Shown piece by piece: positions 18,801-28,080 of a stretch of DNA of 64,000 nucleotides. Every line of letters begins with the position of its first letter. Position 1 is the first letter of the stretch. The position numbers were made by a program, and so were the translations under genes. Source of the stretch: an uncultured Bacteroidota bacterium. Its GTDB lineage: Bacteria; Bacteroidota; Bacteroidia; Bacteroidales; UBA12077. The notes beneath the pieces are model-generated. The model was given only the letters and a program-made list of their open reading frames with translations. It searched no databases and had not been told where the DNA came from. The DNA lies in assembly GCA_913055635.1 (NCBI GenBank), contig CAJXLK010000001.1, forward strand, positions 32,626 to 96,625, in the 5' to 3' direction.

Positions 18801-19784
18801 ACCCTTTATGCCCGGGCAACCGGCCGGGGCATAATACGGGATTATGAGCTGCCCCATCAGCGGATGCACCTGGGCAAACTGAAGTTGGGCAAAAGCAATG
18901 ATTCGGCCTTTGCCGTGATTAAAAATACCGGCCAAACATCCCTTTCCCTGAAGGATATACACATTGACGGGCCCGGTAGGCAGGCTTTTGCATTGAAAGA
19001 AGGTGGCGATGATCAGAAGGTTTATCCCCATGGAAACCACCAGGTGCGGGTTGTTTATCAGGCAAAACAGCGGGGCCGCTCCAGTGCCCGCCTGTATTTT
19101 AAGACCGGTCAAACCATCCATTCCATTGACCTGATGGGCGAGGCAGTGGCACCGGTGCGTATGGTCCTGCGCGGTCAAATCTTTGACCGGCAAACCCGCC
19201 AACCCCTGAAAGCCCAGGTAACCTGCGCGGACCTGAAATCCAACCGGACCCTGCGGAAGGCCCGTTCATCCCCCACCGGTCGTTTTGTGATCAAACTCAA
19301 TACCGGCCGACGTTACCGGGTGGCCGCCCATAAAGAAGGTTACCTGCCCGCCGGCATCAGCCTCGATCTTACTGAACCTACCCTGAGCGATACCCTTACC
19401 CGCCGGATTTATCTCTCGGACGTTGAGGTGGGTTCCTCGGTAACACTCAACAACATCTTCTTTGAGTACAACAAAGCCACCCTTACCCCCGCTTCCAGGG
19501 GCGAAATAAAACAGCTCGCCGGGTTCCTCCGCCGCCATGATTCACTCTATGTTGAAATCGCAGGCCATACCGACAGCATCGGCACCCGGAAAGGCAACCT
19601 GCAACTGTCCCGGGCCCGCGCCAGGGCCGTCTGCGATTACCTGACCAACCTGGGCATTGCCGATCAACGCCTTATCCCCAAAGGATACGGTGAAGAAAAG
19701 CCGGTGGCCGATAATTCTACCCCCAAAGGCCGCCGGAAAAACCGCCGGGTCGTCTTTACCATCATCCGCCAACCGGAGCATTGA
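15834..19784 (+). CDS. Giant secreted VWA-WD40-OmpA multidomain protein
   Basis: The protein has 1316 residues. An N-terminal hydrophobic segment (about 23-38, ending 'GAGAQ') looks like a signal peptide. A von Willebrand A domain (about 100-270) carries the MIDAS pattern 'DVSSSME' and 'TDGLG'. Residues 347-412 are six 11-residue repeats. A region starting 'LVTPNGGEVF' (about 506) resembles a T9SS-protein Ig-like module. A WD40 propeller spans about 598-880 with repeated 'VRVWD' and 'IRIWQ' endings. Two Hydin/ASPM-like or 'choice-of-anchor' modules follow (about 890-1105), then a carboxypeptidase-regulatory-like domain (about 1118-1190) and an OmpA peptidoglycan-binding domain (1202-1316, 'IAGHTDSIGTRKGNLQLSRARA'). 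It is probably peptidoglycan-tethered in the periplasm or at the outer membrane. Its function is unknown. It stands alone in a gap-flanked position. Confidence 0.88.
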   Translation: MYTEESNRSTGAKIFLRFPSLKPLVVMVFMICSLGAGAQVFSVYDINTGDYPIVEARFLYLDSSGRQVLDMEPGDLQITEKGRSARVLDIAPPGRQSGRKLSVVLAFDVSSSMEQQRLGMARSAALKFLRLLPLETSECAVSSFDQLNYLNCDFTHNPERLRQSIRSLRARGGTNYNSGFITPYSGALKIAQQGRFKRVVIFLTDGLGRGDRKKIIRQANRHNITVYPVTVNMATPQILKDIARQTGGRYFGKVNRVSRAKAIYDEIFVHASSLEAGTLTWKSPNACSRKIPTVFQLLGQRYRTRYRLTPDQQVRLEVDPRYVRLRSTASLDAAPTRDAGPSQEAASSGKTFANEDTSAGHAISNRDTSSGKTFSPGNASPGPTLTPVDSSPGQTISKGAASSGKILSKGFLRFNRKNSRSVMLRAVHGGFTIEGLHTGQKTGFTIRPGRNLPFYLEQGAQMRVNIAPDSGRGGSSYGRVAIKNDRCPDAYFYVKGPGRDDGRPLKLVTPNGGEVFTPGMQAPIAWEGLAGEDSVRFYHSGDGGDHWQLIGSSDGLKTSWEVPADTGDENLIRLEQGEAARGQLTVDSLMSPAGRDYKAHNARFVGSGQYMVTMEDDHRLKFWEGGSGAFIRSLPLHRDWIYNISQSPGGGRIVTASDDGQAKIVRLKTGKVEETLYINSWGLNQAVFHPSGRKILTAGDDGAVRVWDAATGKHLYGMLAHQGWVMDVAVSPDGRRIVTCGDDRQIRIWQMGSGRHLKTLSAHRNWVYDVEYSPDGQRILSASKDSTFRLWDGSSGKLLVTNRRHSGKVYQATFSKSGKRILTASRDGTARVWDSSGNKQLAVIEAPGESWFHRAHFAPDGQRIITANSRRRVNVWLSDASKPFRSDVSDGPFRIIAPRPKLKKASMGRSPVGHPVDALIDGFFTNPSEHPIQVQSVEVTGHDRQDFQLVSGFQPFQLPPGESRDLEVSFKPSSIGQRKARIRVITTTDTLYARATGRGIIRDYELPHQRMHLGKLKLGKSNDSAFAVIKNTGQTSLSLKDIHIDGPGRQAFALKEGGDDQKVYPHGNHQVRVVYQAKQRGRSSARLYFKTGQTIHSIDLMGEAVAPVRMVLRGQIFDRQTRQPLKAQVTCADLKSNRTLRKARSSPTGRFVIKLNTGRRYRVAAHKEGYLPAGISLDLTEPTLSDTLTRRIYLSDVEVGSSVTLNNIFFEYNKATLTPASRGEIKQLAGFLRRHDSLYVEIAGHTDSIGTRKGNLQLSRARARAVCDYLTNLGIADQRLIPKGYGEEKPVADNSTPKGRRKNRRVVFTIIRQPEH
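16872..17069 (+). repeat. In-frame 33-bp tandem repeat within the VWA-WD40-OmpA gene
   Basis: Six degenerate 33-bp units encode 11-residue repeats: SSGKTFANEDT, SAGHAISNRDT, SSGKTFSPGNA, SPGPTLTPVDS, SPGQTISKGAA and SSGKILSKGFL. They form a Ser/Gly/Pro-rich linker between the VWA domain and the next module. Confidence 0.8.
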
Positions 19785-19799
19785 CGTTTGCTTTTACTC

Positions 19800-20010
19800 C
19801 GTTCAGCGGGGCAGGCATTCAATCATTGTTCCCTGCCCATTCCCACATTTCCTTATTCACTTATTCACTCATTCACTCATTCACTTATTTAATCATTTAC
19901 TCATTCACTTATTCACTCATTCACTTATTCACTCATTTAAACATTCACGCATTCTCTCATTTAATCATTGCTCATCCAATCACCGCCTACGTCGGGGCAG
20001 GCATTTACTA
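19800..20010. repeat. TTCACTTA-type tandem octamers flanked by inverted copies of a dispersed element
   Basis: Degenerate 8-bp units (TTCACTTA, TTCACTCA, TTTAATCA) fill 19845-19970. On the left, 'GGGGCAGGCATTCAATCATTG' variants begin at 19808; on the right, 'CGCCTACGTCGGGGCAGGC' at about 19983-20001 is the reverse complement of the element at 5475-5551. No gene is seen. Confidence 0.75.
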
Positions 20011-20222
20011 TTGTTCCCTGCTCATTGGCGTAAAAAATGTTTAATTTTAATCTTTGAGTGATTAAACAAAAGCGGACTTTTGCTGTAATACCTAAGGTTT
20101 TCATATGAACCGGTGGCTGAAGCGGCACCATTCTTTTTACAGGTAAGGCGGTGGCCGGCCAGGTGTAAACAGCACCACTCAGAAGAAAGCAGAATAACCG
20201 GACCTTTTTCAGGATCCGGCGA

Positions 20223-20395
20223 AATGTAGAGTTTAACCCCAATCACCGGAATGCATATGGTTTGGCCACAATGCATATGGTTTAACCCCAATCACTGGAA
20301 TGCATATGGTTTAGCCACAATGCATATGGTTTAACGCCAATCACCGGAATGCATAGGGCTTAATGACAATCACAGGAAAATATATCGTTTGACCA
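20223..20395. repeat. 49-bp tandem repeat (AATCACCGGAATGCATATGG)
   Basis: Three units with a period of 49 bp start at 20241, 20290 and 20339. Each contains AATCACCGGAATGCATATGG, and the first two contain a second internal AATGCATATGGTTTA. The array ends about 30 bp before the next gene, so it may lie in that gene's promoter region. Confidence 0.85.
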
Positions 20396-20425
20396 CAATT
20401 TTAAATGTCAAAACAGCGACCAACG

Positions 20426-21094
20426 ATGGAACATACCGTAAAGATTTTACAGATCAACCAAATCACCCATGATGTCAAGGAGTTTATAACCGACAAGCCA
20501 CAGGGCTATACCTTTGAGCCGGGCCAGGCCACGGTGGTGGCGATCAACAAAGAGGGTTACGAGGGCCAGAAGCGGCCGTTCACGTTCACCTCGTTGAATG
20601 ATGATGAGAACCTGGGTTTTACCATCAAGATCTATTCGGATGCACATGGGGTTACCGATGCGATGGATGATTTGAGGGAAGGCGATGAGTTGATCATCAA
20701 CAATCCATGGGGGGCCATCCGCTATAAGGGGCCCGGTTACTTCATTGCGGGAGGCGCCGGTATCACCCCGTTCATTGCCATTTTGCGGCAGCTTAAAAAG
20801 GACAACCAGGTGGACGGTAACATGCTGTTCTTCTCGAATAAGACCACCCGTGATGTCATCCTGGAAGATGAGCTTCGCGACATCCTCGGGGATAATGCCC
20901 TTTTCACCCTGACCCGCGAAGACAAGCCCGGCTATCTGAACGGGCGCATCGATGAGGCGTTTCTCCGCAAACACGTCAGGGATTTCAGCAAACCTTTTTA
21001 TGTATGCGGCACCCCCGAGATGACCCGGGAGATCAACCAGGTGCTTGAGAAAATGGGCGCCCCATCGGATTCAATCATCTTTGAAGGAAAATAG
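20426..21094 (+). CDS. Ferredoxin/flavodoxin reductase-like FAD-NAD(P)H oxidoreductase
   Basis: The protein has 222 residues from 'MEHTVKIL'; an ATG seven codons upstream (20405) is an alternative. It has the FNR fold: a beta-barrel FAD domain with 'PGQATVVAINKEG' and the flavin motif 'RPFTFTS' (residues about 54-60), then an NAD(P) domain with 'FIAGGAGITPFIAILR', 'FFSNKTTRDVILEDEL' and the C-terminal 'YVCGTPEMTREINQVLEKMG'. No ferredoxin or globin domain is fused. It would transfer electrons between NAD(P)H and a small redox partner. The partner and physiological direction cannot be seen from the context, which is a solitary gene. Confidence 0.88.
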   Translation: MEHTVKILQINQITHDVKEFITDKPQGYTFEPGQATVVAINKEGYEGQKRPFTFTSLNDDENLGFTIKIYSDAHGVTDAMDDLREGDELIINNPWGAIRYKGPGYFIAGGAGITPFIAILRQLKKDNQVDGNMLFFSNKTTRDVILEDELRDILGDNALFTLTREDKPGYLNGRIDEAFLRKHVRDFSKPFYVCGTPEMTREINQVLEKMGAPSDSIIFEGK

Positions 21095-21206
21095 GCCAAC
21101 GGCCTTCGCCCTTAAAATGATGCCCCTTCATTGACCCTTAATCGTGTGGACCGATGCCCGCCTTCGGGCTACATTGGTTGACATTGGGATGGGGCTGAGG
21201 GCGTTT

Positions 21207-22478
21207 TCAATAATCGATGGTATTGGAGTTAATCAGGGTATGGCCGATCAGCCGGTCATACCCTTTTTGATGGTCGCGGTAGTAGATGTAAATCAGGTAA
21301 TCGTTCTCGGTTTGAGGATGGTTCCCCGAGATGCGGTAAGGTTCAAGGGCATTGCCCTTGCGAAACACGTATTTGTAATCATAATAGCCCTGTTTCAGCA
21401 GCAGGCGCTTTTGGTAGGCCTTGTCATCCTGGTTGTAACGCATTTTATTGTTTGGCGTATATTGCCAGTTGTTGAAATTCCCTGCGACATAGTAATTTCC
21501 TTCCGGAGAAAAAGAGACGCCTTTCAGGGTGAAGTAGACGTAAACATAATCGGCCTGGGTGTGGGGATTGTCAACATTCTCCTTGTCGATTTTAAACCGC
21601 CCGTTGACGTCCTTATCCCTTTGATAGGATTTGAAGGTTCGGTCCTGGTCTTTGTTGAGTTGAAAGTGGAAGTTGTTGCGGGCAAACCGGATGTTTTTGA
21701 TGTGTTCACCTGGATATTCGGTGTTTTTGGAGTTGAAATGGTGAAATTCATTGCCGCCCTTGAAGGCCATTTTCCGGTTCATCTGGTAAGAAATGATGTT
21801 GCCGTTAATCGATGAAGGGCTAAGGCTGGTCAGCAACCTTTGGCGGTGGTAATTTTTAACCAGTGCGATTTTGATGTTGCTGTAAGGGTTGCGGATATTG
21901 TTGCCGCTGGTGTTGACCTTGAGGTTGATTTCCTGGTTGGGCTTTTTCCGGGTCAATTGGTTGATGCGGTTGATCTCGGCCTGTATCCGGGCCGTGTTTT
22001 CCGAAATCCTGAACCGGCGGGTGAGCACCGTGTCCGAAGGATTGTAATTGCGGTAAACGTGCAGGATGTAATTGCCCGATTTGGTTGGCCGCATGGTTTC
22101 ATTGGGAATGTTTAGCCAGTAATGGGTATAGGAGCGCAGGGTATTGAACGAACTTTCGTGGTTGTAAATCTCTCCGCTGGTTTGGCCCGAGAGGTAGTTG
22201 GAAGAAAAAAGGGAAGAAGGTTCCCAGTTGGCATTGCAGTGAATCAGCTGATAGGAATAAGATTGGGTGCCCCCTTCCATATCGTCAAAACGCAGGGTGA
22301 TCGTTGCCCCTGAATTTAAAGCCATCACCGGTGCCGACAAGGGTTCTCCTTTTTCATGGATGTGGGCGGTTTTGATGTGGGAGGCATGAATTTTTTCCCG
22401 GATGGGCTGTCCCTGACCGGAAAAAGCCAAACTGGTGAGGAAGGCAGCCGTCAATACAATCAGAAGGTATGGTTTCAT
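21207..22478 (-). CDS. Type IX secretion system plug-domain protein (DUF5103)
   Basis: The protein has 423 residues with a signal peptide (about 1-23, 'LTAAFLTSLAFSGQGQP'). The sequence has the DUF5103/T9SS plug pattern: 'LRFDDMEGGTQSYSYQLIHCNANWEPS', 'YTHYWLNIPNE...KSGNYILHVY', and a late immunoglobulin-like domain 'VYFTLKGVSFSPEGNYYVAGNFNNWQ'. In the solved SprA complex a Plug protein closes the translocon channel on the periplasmic side; other family members are less studied. No other T9SS gene is adjacent. It is convergent with the reductase gene at 20426-21094. Confidence 0.85.
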   Translation of the reverse strand: MKPYLLIVLTAAFLTSLAFSGQGQPIREKIHASHIKTAHIHEKGEPLSAPVMALNSGATITLRFDDMEGGTQSYSYQLIHCNANWEPSSLFSSNYLSGQTSGEIYNHESSFNTLRSYTHYWLNIPNETMRPTKSGNYILHVYRNYNPSDTVLTRRFRISENTARIQAEINRINQLTRKKPNQEINLKVNTSGNNIRNPYSNIKIALVKNYHRQRLLTSLSPSSINGNIISYQMNRKMAFKGGNEFHHFNSKNTEYPGEHIKNIRFARNNFHFQLNKDQDRTFKSYQRDKDVNGRFKIDKENVDNPHTQADYVYVYFTLKGVSFSPEGNYYVAGNFNNWQYTPNNKMRYNQDDKAYQKRLLLKQGYYDYKYVFRKGNALEPYRISGNHPQTENDYLIYIYYRDHQKGYDRLIGHTLINSNTIDY

Positions 22479-22640
22479 TTTTTTATCTTTTTTTAATGAC
22501 CAAACGGAATTTATTCCCCAGGGAGGGAACGTTTAATTTTAATATAGACTTATTAAAGATTATCAATCAGCATCATACGATACCATTCTCCATTTTTATC
22601 GGAACCTCTACCATGAAACCCACCTGTTTTATGCCTTGCT

Positions 22641-22875
22641 TCGTTGTATAGATTCTTCTCGGGCTTTATTCTATGCATCGCTTCGATGAATAAATCATCG
22701 TGCAGGGCTTCCTTTATACATCGTTTCGTTGTATAGATTCTTCTCGGGCTTTATTCTATGCATCGCTTCGATGAATAAATTATCGTGCAGGGCTTCCTTC
22801 TGTTTTGTGCCTTGCTTCGTTGTATAGATTCTTCTCGGGCTTTATTCTATGTATCGTTTCGTTGTATAAATTCGT
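22641..22875. repeat. About 85-91 bp tandem repeat upstream of the first SusC
   Basis: Three long units share TCGTTGTATAGATTCTTC and GGGCTTTATTCTATGCATCG. They start at 22641, 22726 and 22817, so the periods are 85 and 91 bp. Sub-units resemble each other ('CATCGCTTCGATGAATAAAT' and 'CTTCGTTGTATAGATTC'). The rest of the gap up to 23353 is AT-rich and shows no supported gene. Confidence 0.85.
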
Positions 22876-23353
22876 GTTGGGTTATTTGGTTAAAGATTCA
22901 TACACCAATAAAGGCTCAAAGATACAAATTCGCATTGTTCCGCCAATTCCATCGGTTATGAATTGACCATGAAGATTTTATTGTGAAGGTTTGTGGCTTC
23001 GAATTGGCGGGTTTTTTGTACAAAAATGGAATTTTAAAGTACGAAAAAAGAAATATTAATGGTGAAACCCGCACGAACCATAAATTTTCCCTTTGAGGTG
23101 AGAGTTTTTCGTGAGGCTGTATCATATTTTTTATTTCCCATCAACCGTCGCAAATTTACTTGCACAACCAATAAAAAGCTTGGGAAAAGCTGATGAGTTC
23201 TTTTATAACGAAGCAATTCATTTTCACGCCAAAAGATCGAATAAACCCAATCGTGAAGCATGATGTGGTTGTAGAAGAACTTTATGAGGCGTTTTCCAGG
23301 CGTTAATACAAATGATTTATGCCTACTAATTTTTAACCCTTAAATGATTCTTT

Positions 23354-26300
23354 ATGAAGAAGTTATCTTTTTTAATTGTACTGATGCTATTTGTCGGATT
23401 TCAGGCAATGGCACAGATGCAGATTACGGGGAAGGTCACCAATGCGGAGACGGGTGAGCCGATTCCCGGCGTATCGATTTTTCTAAAGAGCCAGCAGACA
23501 ATCGGTACCACCACCGACATGGATGGCAAGTACAGCCTGGAGGTGCCATCTGAAGGTGAGACGCTTGTTTACACCTTTGTCGGCATGCAACAGCAGGAGG
23601 TCGACATCCAGGGTCGTTCGACCATTAATGTACAGATGAAACCGAGTGTACAGGAGATGGAAGAGATTGTGGTTACGGCCTTCGGAACCACCAAGAAAGA
23701 GTCGTTTACCGGCTCGGCCGACGTGGTTGATGCTGAAAAGATTGAAGAACAGAACGTCTCGAACATTACCAAGGGCCTTGAAGGTATTGCCCCCGGCATT
23801 CAGGTGCAGAATTCTTCCGGACAGCCTGGTGCCAGCAGTGAGATTCGTATTCGTGGTTTTGGTTCAGTCAACGCCTCGAGCGATCCGCTGTATGTAGTGG
23901 ACGGTGTGCCCTATTCCGGTTCCATGAATGCCATCAACCCCAATGATATCAAGAATATCACGGTATTGAAGGACGCTACGGCTACTGCCCTTTATGGTGC
24001 ACGTGGTGCCAACGGTGTGATCAACATCACCACTAAGAGCGGTTCCGGTGTGGAAGAGTCTACCATTTCCTACAATTATGAGCAGGGTGTTAGCGCACGT
24101 GCCTTCCCGGAATATAAACTGACCGGCAGCGAAGAGTACATGGAGCTGATGTGGGAAGCTTACCGCAACTCGCTCTATTATGGCGGTACCATCGGTGATC
24201 TGGAGCAGGCCGGGCAGGTTGCTGCCAAAGGCGGCCCCAATAACCCCAGCGTGATAGAAAACTTGGGCGGCTATAATCCCTTTGATGTGGAAGCCTCCAA
24301 CCTGATCACTCCCGACGGTAACGTCAATCCCAATGCCAATCTGCTTTATGGCAACAACTGGCAGGATGAGATGTTCCGCCTGGGCGACCGCAGCGAGCAC
24401 AACCTGAGCTTTGCCGGAAGCAAAAAGAAAACCGACTATTACATGTCGCTGGGTTATGTCACTGAAGATGGTATTGTTAAGAACTCCAACTTTGAGCGTT
24501 TCAATGCCAAGCTGAACGTGACCAGCCAGATCAAAGACTGGTTGGAAGCCGGCGTCAACATTGGCGCATCCACGGCCGATCAGAACTACCTGATGGCTTA
24601 TGGTACTTATACTTCCAACCCGTTCTATTATACCCGCTTTATGGGTCCGATCTATCCGGTGTATCAACGCGATGCCGACGGAAACATCAGAACCGACAAT
24701 GAAGGCAAAAAACTCTTGGATTATGGTAACCGCCCTGATGAGGGCAAGGTAAGACCTTATGCCGCCAACTCCAACATTGTCGGTACCACCGGGCTGGATA
24801 CCCAGAATGAAAAAACCGAAAACGTCAACACCCGCGCCCATGTCAAAATTGACATTATTGATGGGTTGACTTTCAAATCGACCCTGGGTGCCGACTATAT
24901 GAACCGCCATAACCATGACTATCAGAACTCCATGCATGGGGATGCCGCTTCATTTGACGGCCGTACTGAAAAGATCAATGAGCGCCAGGTTTCGGTCAAC
25001 CTCAACGAGATTTTGACCTACGACCAGCAGTTTGGCGATCATGCCATCAATGCCCTGGTGGGTCATGAGTCGTACAAGATGAACAACAACTACATGACAG
25101 CCACCCGCACCGGATTCCCGTTCTATGGCGTAGAAGAGCTGGCCATGGCATCGGTTGGGGAAGGTTCCAATTCTTTCCGGGATGAATACCGCATTGAAGG
25201 CTATTTCTCCCGCGTCAAATACAACTTTGACAACCGTTACTATATTACCGGTAGCTACAGAAGGGATGGCTCCTCAAGGTTCCACGAAGATACGCGTTGG
25301 GGTGATTTCTTCTCCATTGGCGGTTCCTGGAGGGTCAGCGAAGAATCCTTCATGACCGGCATGAACTGGGTACAGGATCTGAAGGTGAAGGCCAGTTATG
25401 GTGAGCAGGGCAACGACCGCCTGCTGGATAACAATAACAACCCCATGTATTATGGCTACAACTCCTTCTATTCCACTCTGAACAACTATTCCTACAGCGG
25501 ATTTTACATCACCCAGCTGGCCAACCGGTCACTGCAGTGGGAGGTCAGTGAAAACCTGAACGCTGGTGTCGAATTCAAACTCTTTGACAATACACTGAGC
25601 GGTGAGATCAACTACTTTGAAAAGGGATCCTCTCAACTGCTCTTTGACAATCCACGGCCTATGTCAACCGGTATTTCCTTTGTTAAGGACAACGTAGGTG
25701 CCATGGAAAACAAAGGCATTGAGGCTTCACTGAATGTTTTCATCCTCAAGGGCGATGAAATGCGCTGGAATGTAGGTGGATCTGTGACTTCTTTCAACAA
25801 TGAGATCACCGAACTGCCGAAAGAAGAGATCATCTCTGGTTCGAAGAAGCTGATGGTTGGGCATTCCCTGTATGACTATTACATCCGTCAGTATGCCGGT
25901 GTGGATTCTGAAACGGGTGAAGCCCTTTATTACAAGGATGTGCTTAACGATCAGGGTGAACCTACCGGTGAGCGCACCACCACCACCAGCTCCGGTGAAG
26001 CCACCAAATATTACAGTGGCAGCGCCATTCCTGATATGACTGGTGATTTCAATTCCAGCTTCTACTACAAAGGTTTCCGTTTCTCCTTTATGCTGACTTA
26101 CGGCATTGGCGGAAAAATGCTGGATTATACCTATAGTAGACTGATGCATGCCGGCGATTATGGCACCAACTTCCATACCAACATCAAGGACCGGTGGCAA
26201 AAGCCCGGTGATGAGACCGATGTACCCCGACTGGAGAATGGCTATGACGATGCCAACTACACCTCAGACCGGTTCCTGATCGACCGTTCTTACCTGAACA

Positions 26301-26518
26301 TTAAGAACGTCCGGCTCAGCTATACCGTACCGCAAAAACTCCTGAAACGGGCAGGCCTGGGTCTGGTCCGCAAATTCCAGGTGTATGTATCCGGAAACGA
26401 TCTGTACCTTTTCTCCAAGATGCAGGGCATGAACCCGCAGGAAAGCTTTGCCGGCGTCACCAACTATCAGTATACCCCGACTAAAACCATCATGGTGGGT
26501 ACCAATATTAAATTCTAA
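23354..26518 (+). CDS. SusC/RagA-type TonB-linked outer membrane transporter
   Basis: The protein has 1054 residues: a signal peptide (about 1-20, ending 'FQAMAQ'), a carboxypeptidase-regulatory-like domain ('ITGKVTNAETGEPIPGVSIFLK', about 23-100), the plug with 'VVTAFGTTKKESFTGSADVV' and 'IRIRGFGSVNASSDPLYVVDGVPYSG', and a large beta-barrel to the C-terminus ending 'TKTIMVGTNIKF'. With the following SusD it would form an outer-membrane importer for a nutrient oligomer. There are no glycoside hydrolases or peptidases next to it, so the substrate is unknown. The pair is adjacent to a LytS/LytR-type system that may control it. Confidence 0.94.
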   Translation: MKKLSFLIVLMLFVGFQAMAQMQITGKVTNAETGEPIPGVSIFLKSQQTIGTTTDMDGKYSLEVPSEGETLVYTFVGMQQQEVDIQGRSTINVQMKPSVQEMEEIVVTAFGTTKKESFTGSADVVDAEKIEEQNVSNITKGLEGIAPGIQVQNSSGQPGASSEIRIRGFGSVNASSDPLYVVDGVPYSGSMNAINPNDIKNITVLKDATATALYGARGANGVINITTKSGSGVEESTISYNYEQGVSARAFPEYKLTGSEEYMELMWEAYRNSLYYGGTIGDLEQAGQVAAKGGPNNPSVIENLGGYNPFDVEASNLITPDGNVNPNANLLYGNNWQDEMFRLGDRSEHNLSFAGSKKKTDYYMSLGYVTEDGIVKNSNFERFNAKLNVTSQIKDWLEAGVNIGASTADQNYLMAYGTYTSNPFYYTRFMGPIYPVYQRDADGNIRTDNEGKKLLDYGNRPDEGKVRPYAANSNIVGTTGLDTQNEKTENVNTRAHVKIDIIDGLTFKSTLGADYMNRHNHDYQNSMHGDAASFDGRTEKINERQVSVNLNEILTYDQQFGDHAINALVGHESYKMNNNYMTATRTGFPFYGVEELAMASVGEGSNSFRDEYRIEGYFSRVKYNFDNRYYITGSYRRDGSSRFHEDTRWGDFFSIGGSWRVSEESFMTGMNWVQDLKVKASYGEQGNDRLLDNNNNPMYYGYNSFYSTLNNYSYSGFYITQLANRSLQWEVSENLNAGVEFKLFDNTLSGEINYFEKGSSQLLFDNPRPMSTGISFVKDNVGAMENKGIEASLNVFILKGDEMRWNVGGSVTSFNNEITELPKEEIISGSKKLMVGHSLYDYYIRQYAGVDSETGEALYYKDVLNDQGEPTGERTTTTSSGEATKYYSGSAIPDMTGDFNSSFYYKGFRFSFMLTYGIGGKMLDYTYSRLMHAGDYGTNFHTNIKDRWQKPGDETDVPRLENGYDDANYTSDRFLIDRSYLNIKNVRLSYTVPQKLLKRAGLGLVRKFQVYVSGNDLYLFSKMQGMNPQESFAGVTNYQYTPTKTIMVGTNIKF

Positions 26519-26530
26519 AAAACTAAGCTC

Positions 26531-28018
26531 ATGAAATTAACCAAGAAGATATATGTATTTTTCTTATCGGCATTCCTGTTGATGTTTGCCGGATGTGAAC
26601 AGGACTTTCTAGAGACGAGTCCTTCGGACCAGCTGGTCACCTCGAACGTGTTCACAAGTTATGATGGCGCACTATCTGCCTTAAATGGTACATATCGCCT
26701 GTTCTATGCCTTTGCTATTGAAGGTTATGATGACCACAGTGAATTCGGTCAAAAATCGGTTGATCTTGTTATGGACCTGATGGGCGAAGACATGGCCATC
26801 CATTCACAGGGTTATGGCTGGTTTACGGCCGAATATGGTTACAATGCTCACAGTGCCACCAAAGGCCTGACCGAGTACATGTGGGATTATTATTACAACC
26901 TGATCAACAACTCCAACAACATCCTGGCCAATATCGATAATATTGAGTCCACAGATAAGGAGTACAATTATATTAAAGGTCAGGCACTGGCCATTCGCGC
27001 CTATGCCTATTTTTACCTGGTACGCCTGTATCAGCACACCTATGTAGGCCATCAGGATGCCCCGGCGGTACCCCTTTATACTGAGCCAACCTCAGAAGGC
27101 AAGCCAAGGGCTACGGTGGAGCAGGTTTATACCCAGATTGAGAGCGACCTGAATGAGAGCATCAACCTTTTGGGCAACACCATGGAGCGAGTTCACAAGA
27201 GCCACATCAACCAGAGCGTTGCCCAGGGCATTATGGCCCGTGTCAAGCTCACCAAGGAAGAGTGGGGCGAAGCTGTAACTTATGCCCAAAATGCACGTGA
27301 AGGTTATGCCCTGATGGACAGCGCCACTTATGCATCTACCCCCAACGCCAAGAATGGCTTTAACAACATTGGCAATGGCGAGTGGATGTGGGGCTTCCAG
27401 ATTAACTCAGAGCAGTCTACCATTTACGCTTCCTGGTTCTCCCACATGGATCCCTTGTTCATGACCTATGCATACCTGGGACTGGCCAAGGAGATCTATA
27501 CGCCCTTGTACAACCAGATCCCCAACCCCGGAAGCGATGCCCGTGCCTATAACTTCGATATGACTGGTGCCCGCAGCGGCTGGCAGTATTCCCAGCTGAA
27601 GTTCCTTGCTTCCGACCAGGGTTCTTTCCTCGGCGATTATCTGATGATGCGCGCCGGTGAGATGTACCTGATTGAAGCCGAAGCACAGGCTGAACTAGGC
27701 AATGATGCTGAAGCACAACAGGTGCTCTATGACCTGGTCTCCACCCGTGATGACCAGTATACCAAGCCATCGGCTACCGGCCAGGCCCTGCTCGACGAGA
27801 TTTATCTGCAGCGCAGAATATCCCTCTGGGGTGAAGGTTTCCGTCTGCTCGACCTTAAACGGCGCAAGCAAGCCCTTGACCGTACCGGCGGCAACCACAT
27901 TCCTTCACTGGCCAGAGAAATGCAACTGCCGGCCGAAAGCGACCTGTTCATCTTCCAGATTCCCGAAGAGGAAATCGACGTGAACTCGAAGATTAACTCT
28001 GGTGATCAAAATCCATAG
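26531..28018 (+). CDS. RagB/SusD-family surface lipoprotein
   Basis: The protein has 495 residues and a type II signal peptide with lipobox 'MFAGC' (Cys22). It shows the N-terminal 'FLETSPSDQLVTSNVFTSYDGALSALNGTYRLF', the TPR-like helices, and the C-terminal 'EIYLQRRISLWGEGFRLLDLKRRKQALDR' typical of RagB/SusD proteins. It follows the SusC gene after 12 bp and would cap that barrel at the cell surface. The ligand is not predictable. A strong terminator follows 28 bp after the stop. Confidence 0.94.
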   Translation: MKLTKKIYVFFLSAFLLMFAGCEQDFLETSPSDQLVTSNVFTSYDGALSALNGTYRLFYAFAIEGYDDHSEFGQKSVDLVMDLMGEDMAIHSQGYGWFTAEYGYNAHSATKGLTEYMWDYYYNLINNSNNILANIDNIESTDKEYNYIKGQALAIRAYAYFYLVRLYQHTYVGHQDAPAVPLYTEPTSEGKPRATVEQVYTQIESDLNESINLLGNTMERVHKSHINQSVAQGIMARVKLTKEEWGEAVTYAQNAREGYALMDSATYASTPNAKNGFNNIGNGEWMWGFQINSEQSTIYASWFSHMDPLFMTYAYLGLAKEIYTPLYNQIPNPGSDARAYNFDMTGARSGWQYSQLKFLASDQGSFLGDYLMMRAGEMYLIEAEAQAELGNDAEAQQVLYDLVSTRDDQYTKPSATGQALLDEIYLQRRISLWGEGFRLLDLKRRKQALDRTGGNHIPSLAREMQLPAESDLFIFQIPEEEIDVNSKINSGDQNP

Positions 28019-28046
28019 TCGATCGCTCGAGTCTGAATCATATAAC

Positions 28047-28080
28047 AAAGGGGCACCCTTCCGGGGGATGCCCCTTTTTT
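28047..28080 (+). terminator. Rho-independent terminator after the first SusC/SusD pair
   Basis: AAAGGGGCA (28047-28055) pairs with TGCCCCTTT (28069-28077), with inner CCC/GGG pairing, and is followed by TTT. It closes the susCD transcript. The two-component genes beyond it run on the opposite strand. Confidence 0.8.

Noticed and set aside
23034..23261. 75-codon minus-strand frame upstream of the first SusC
   Set aside because: AT-rich, no family resemblance, and lies where the susC promoter is expected.
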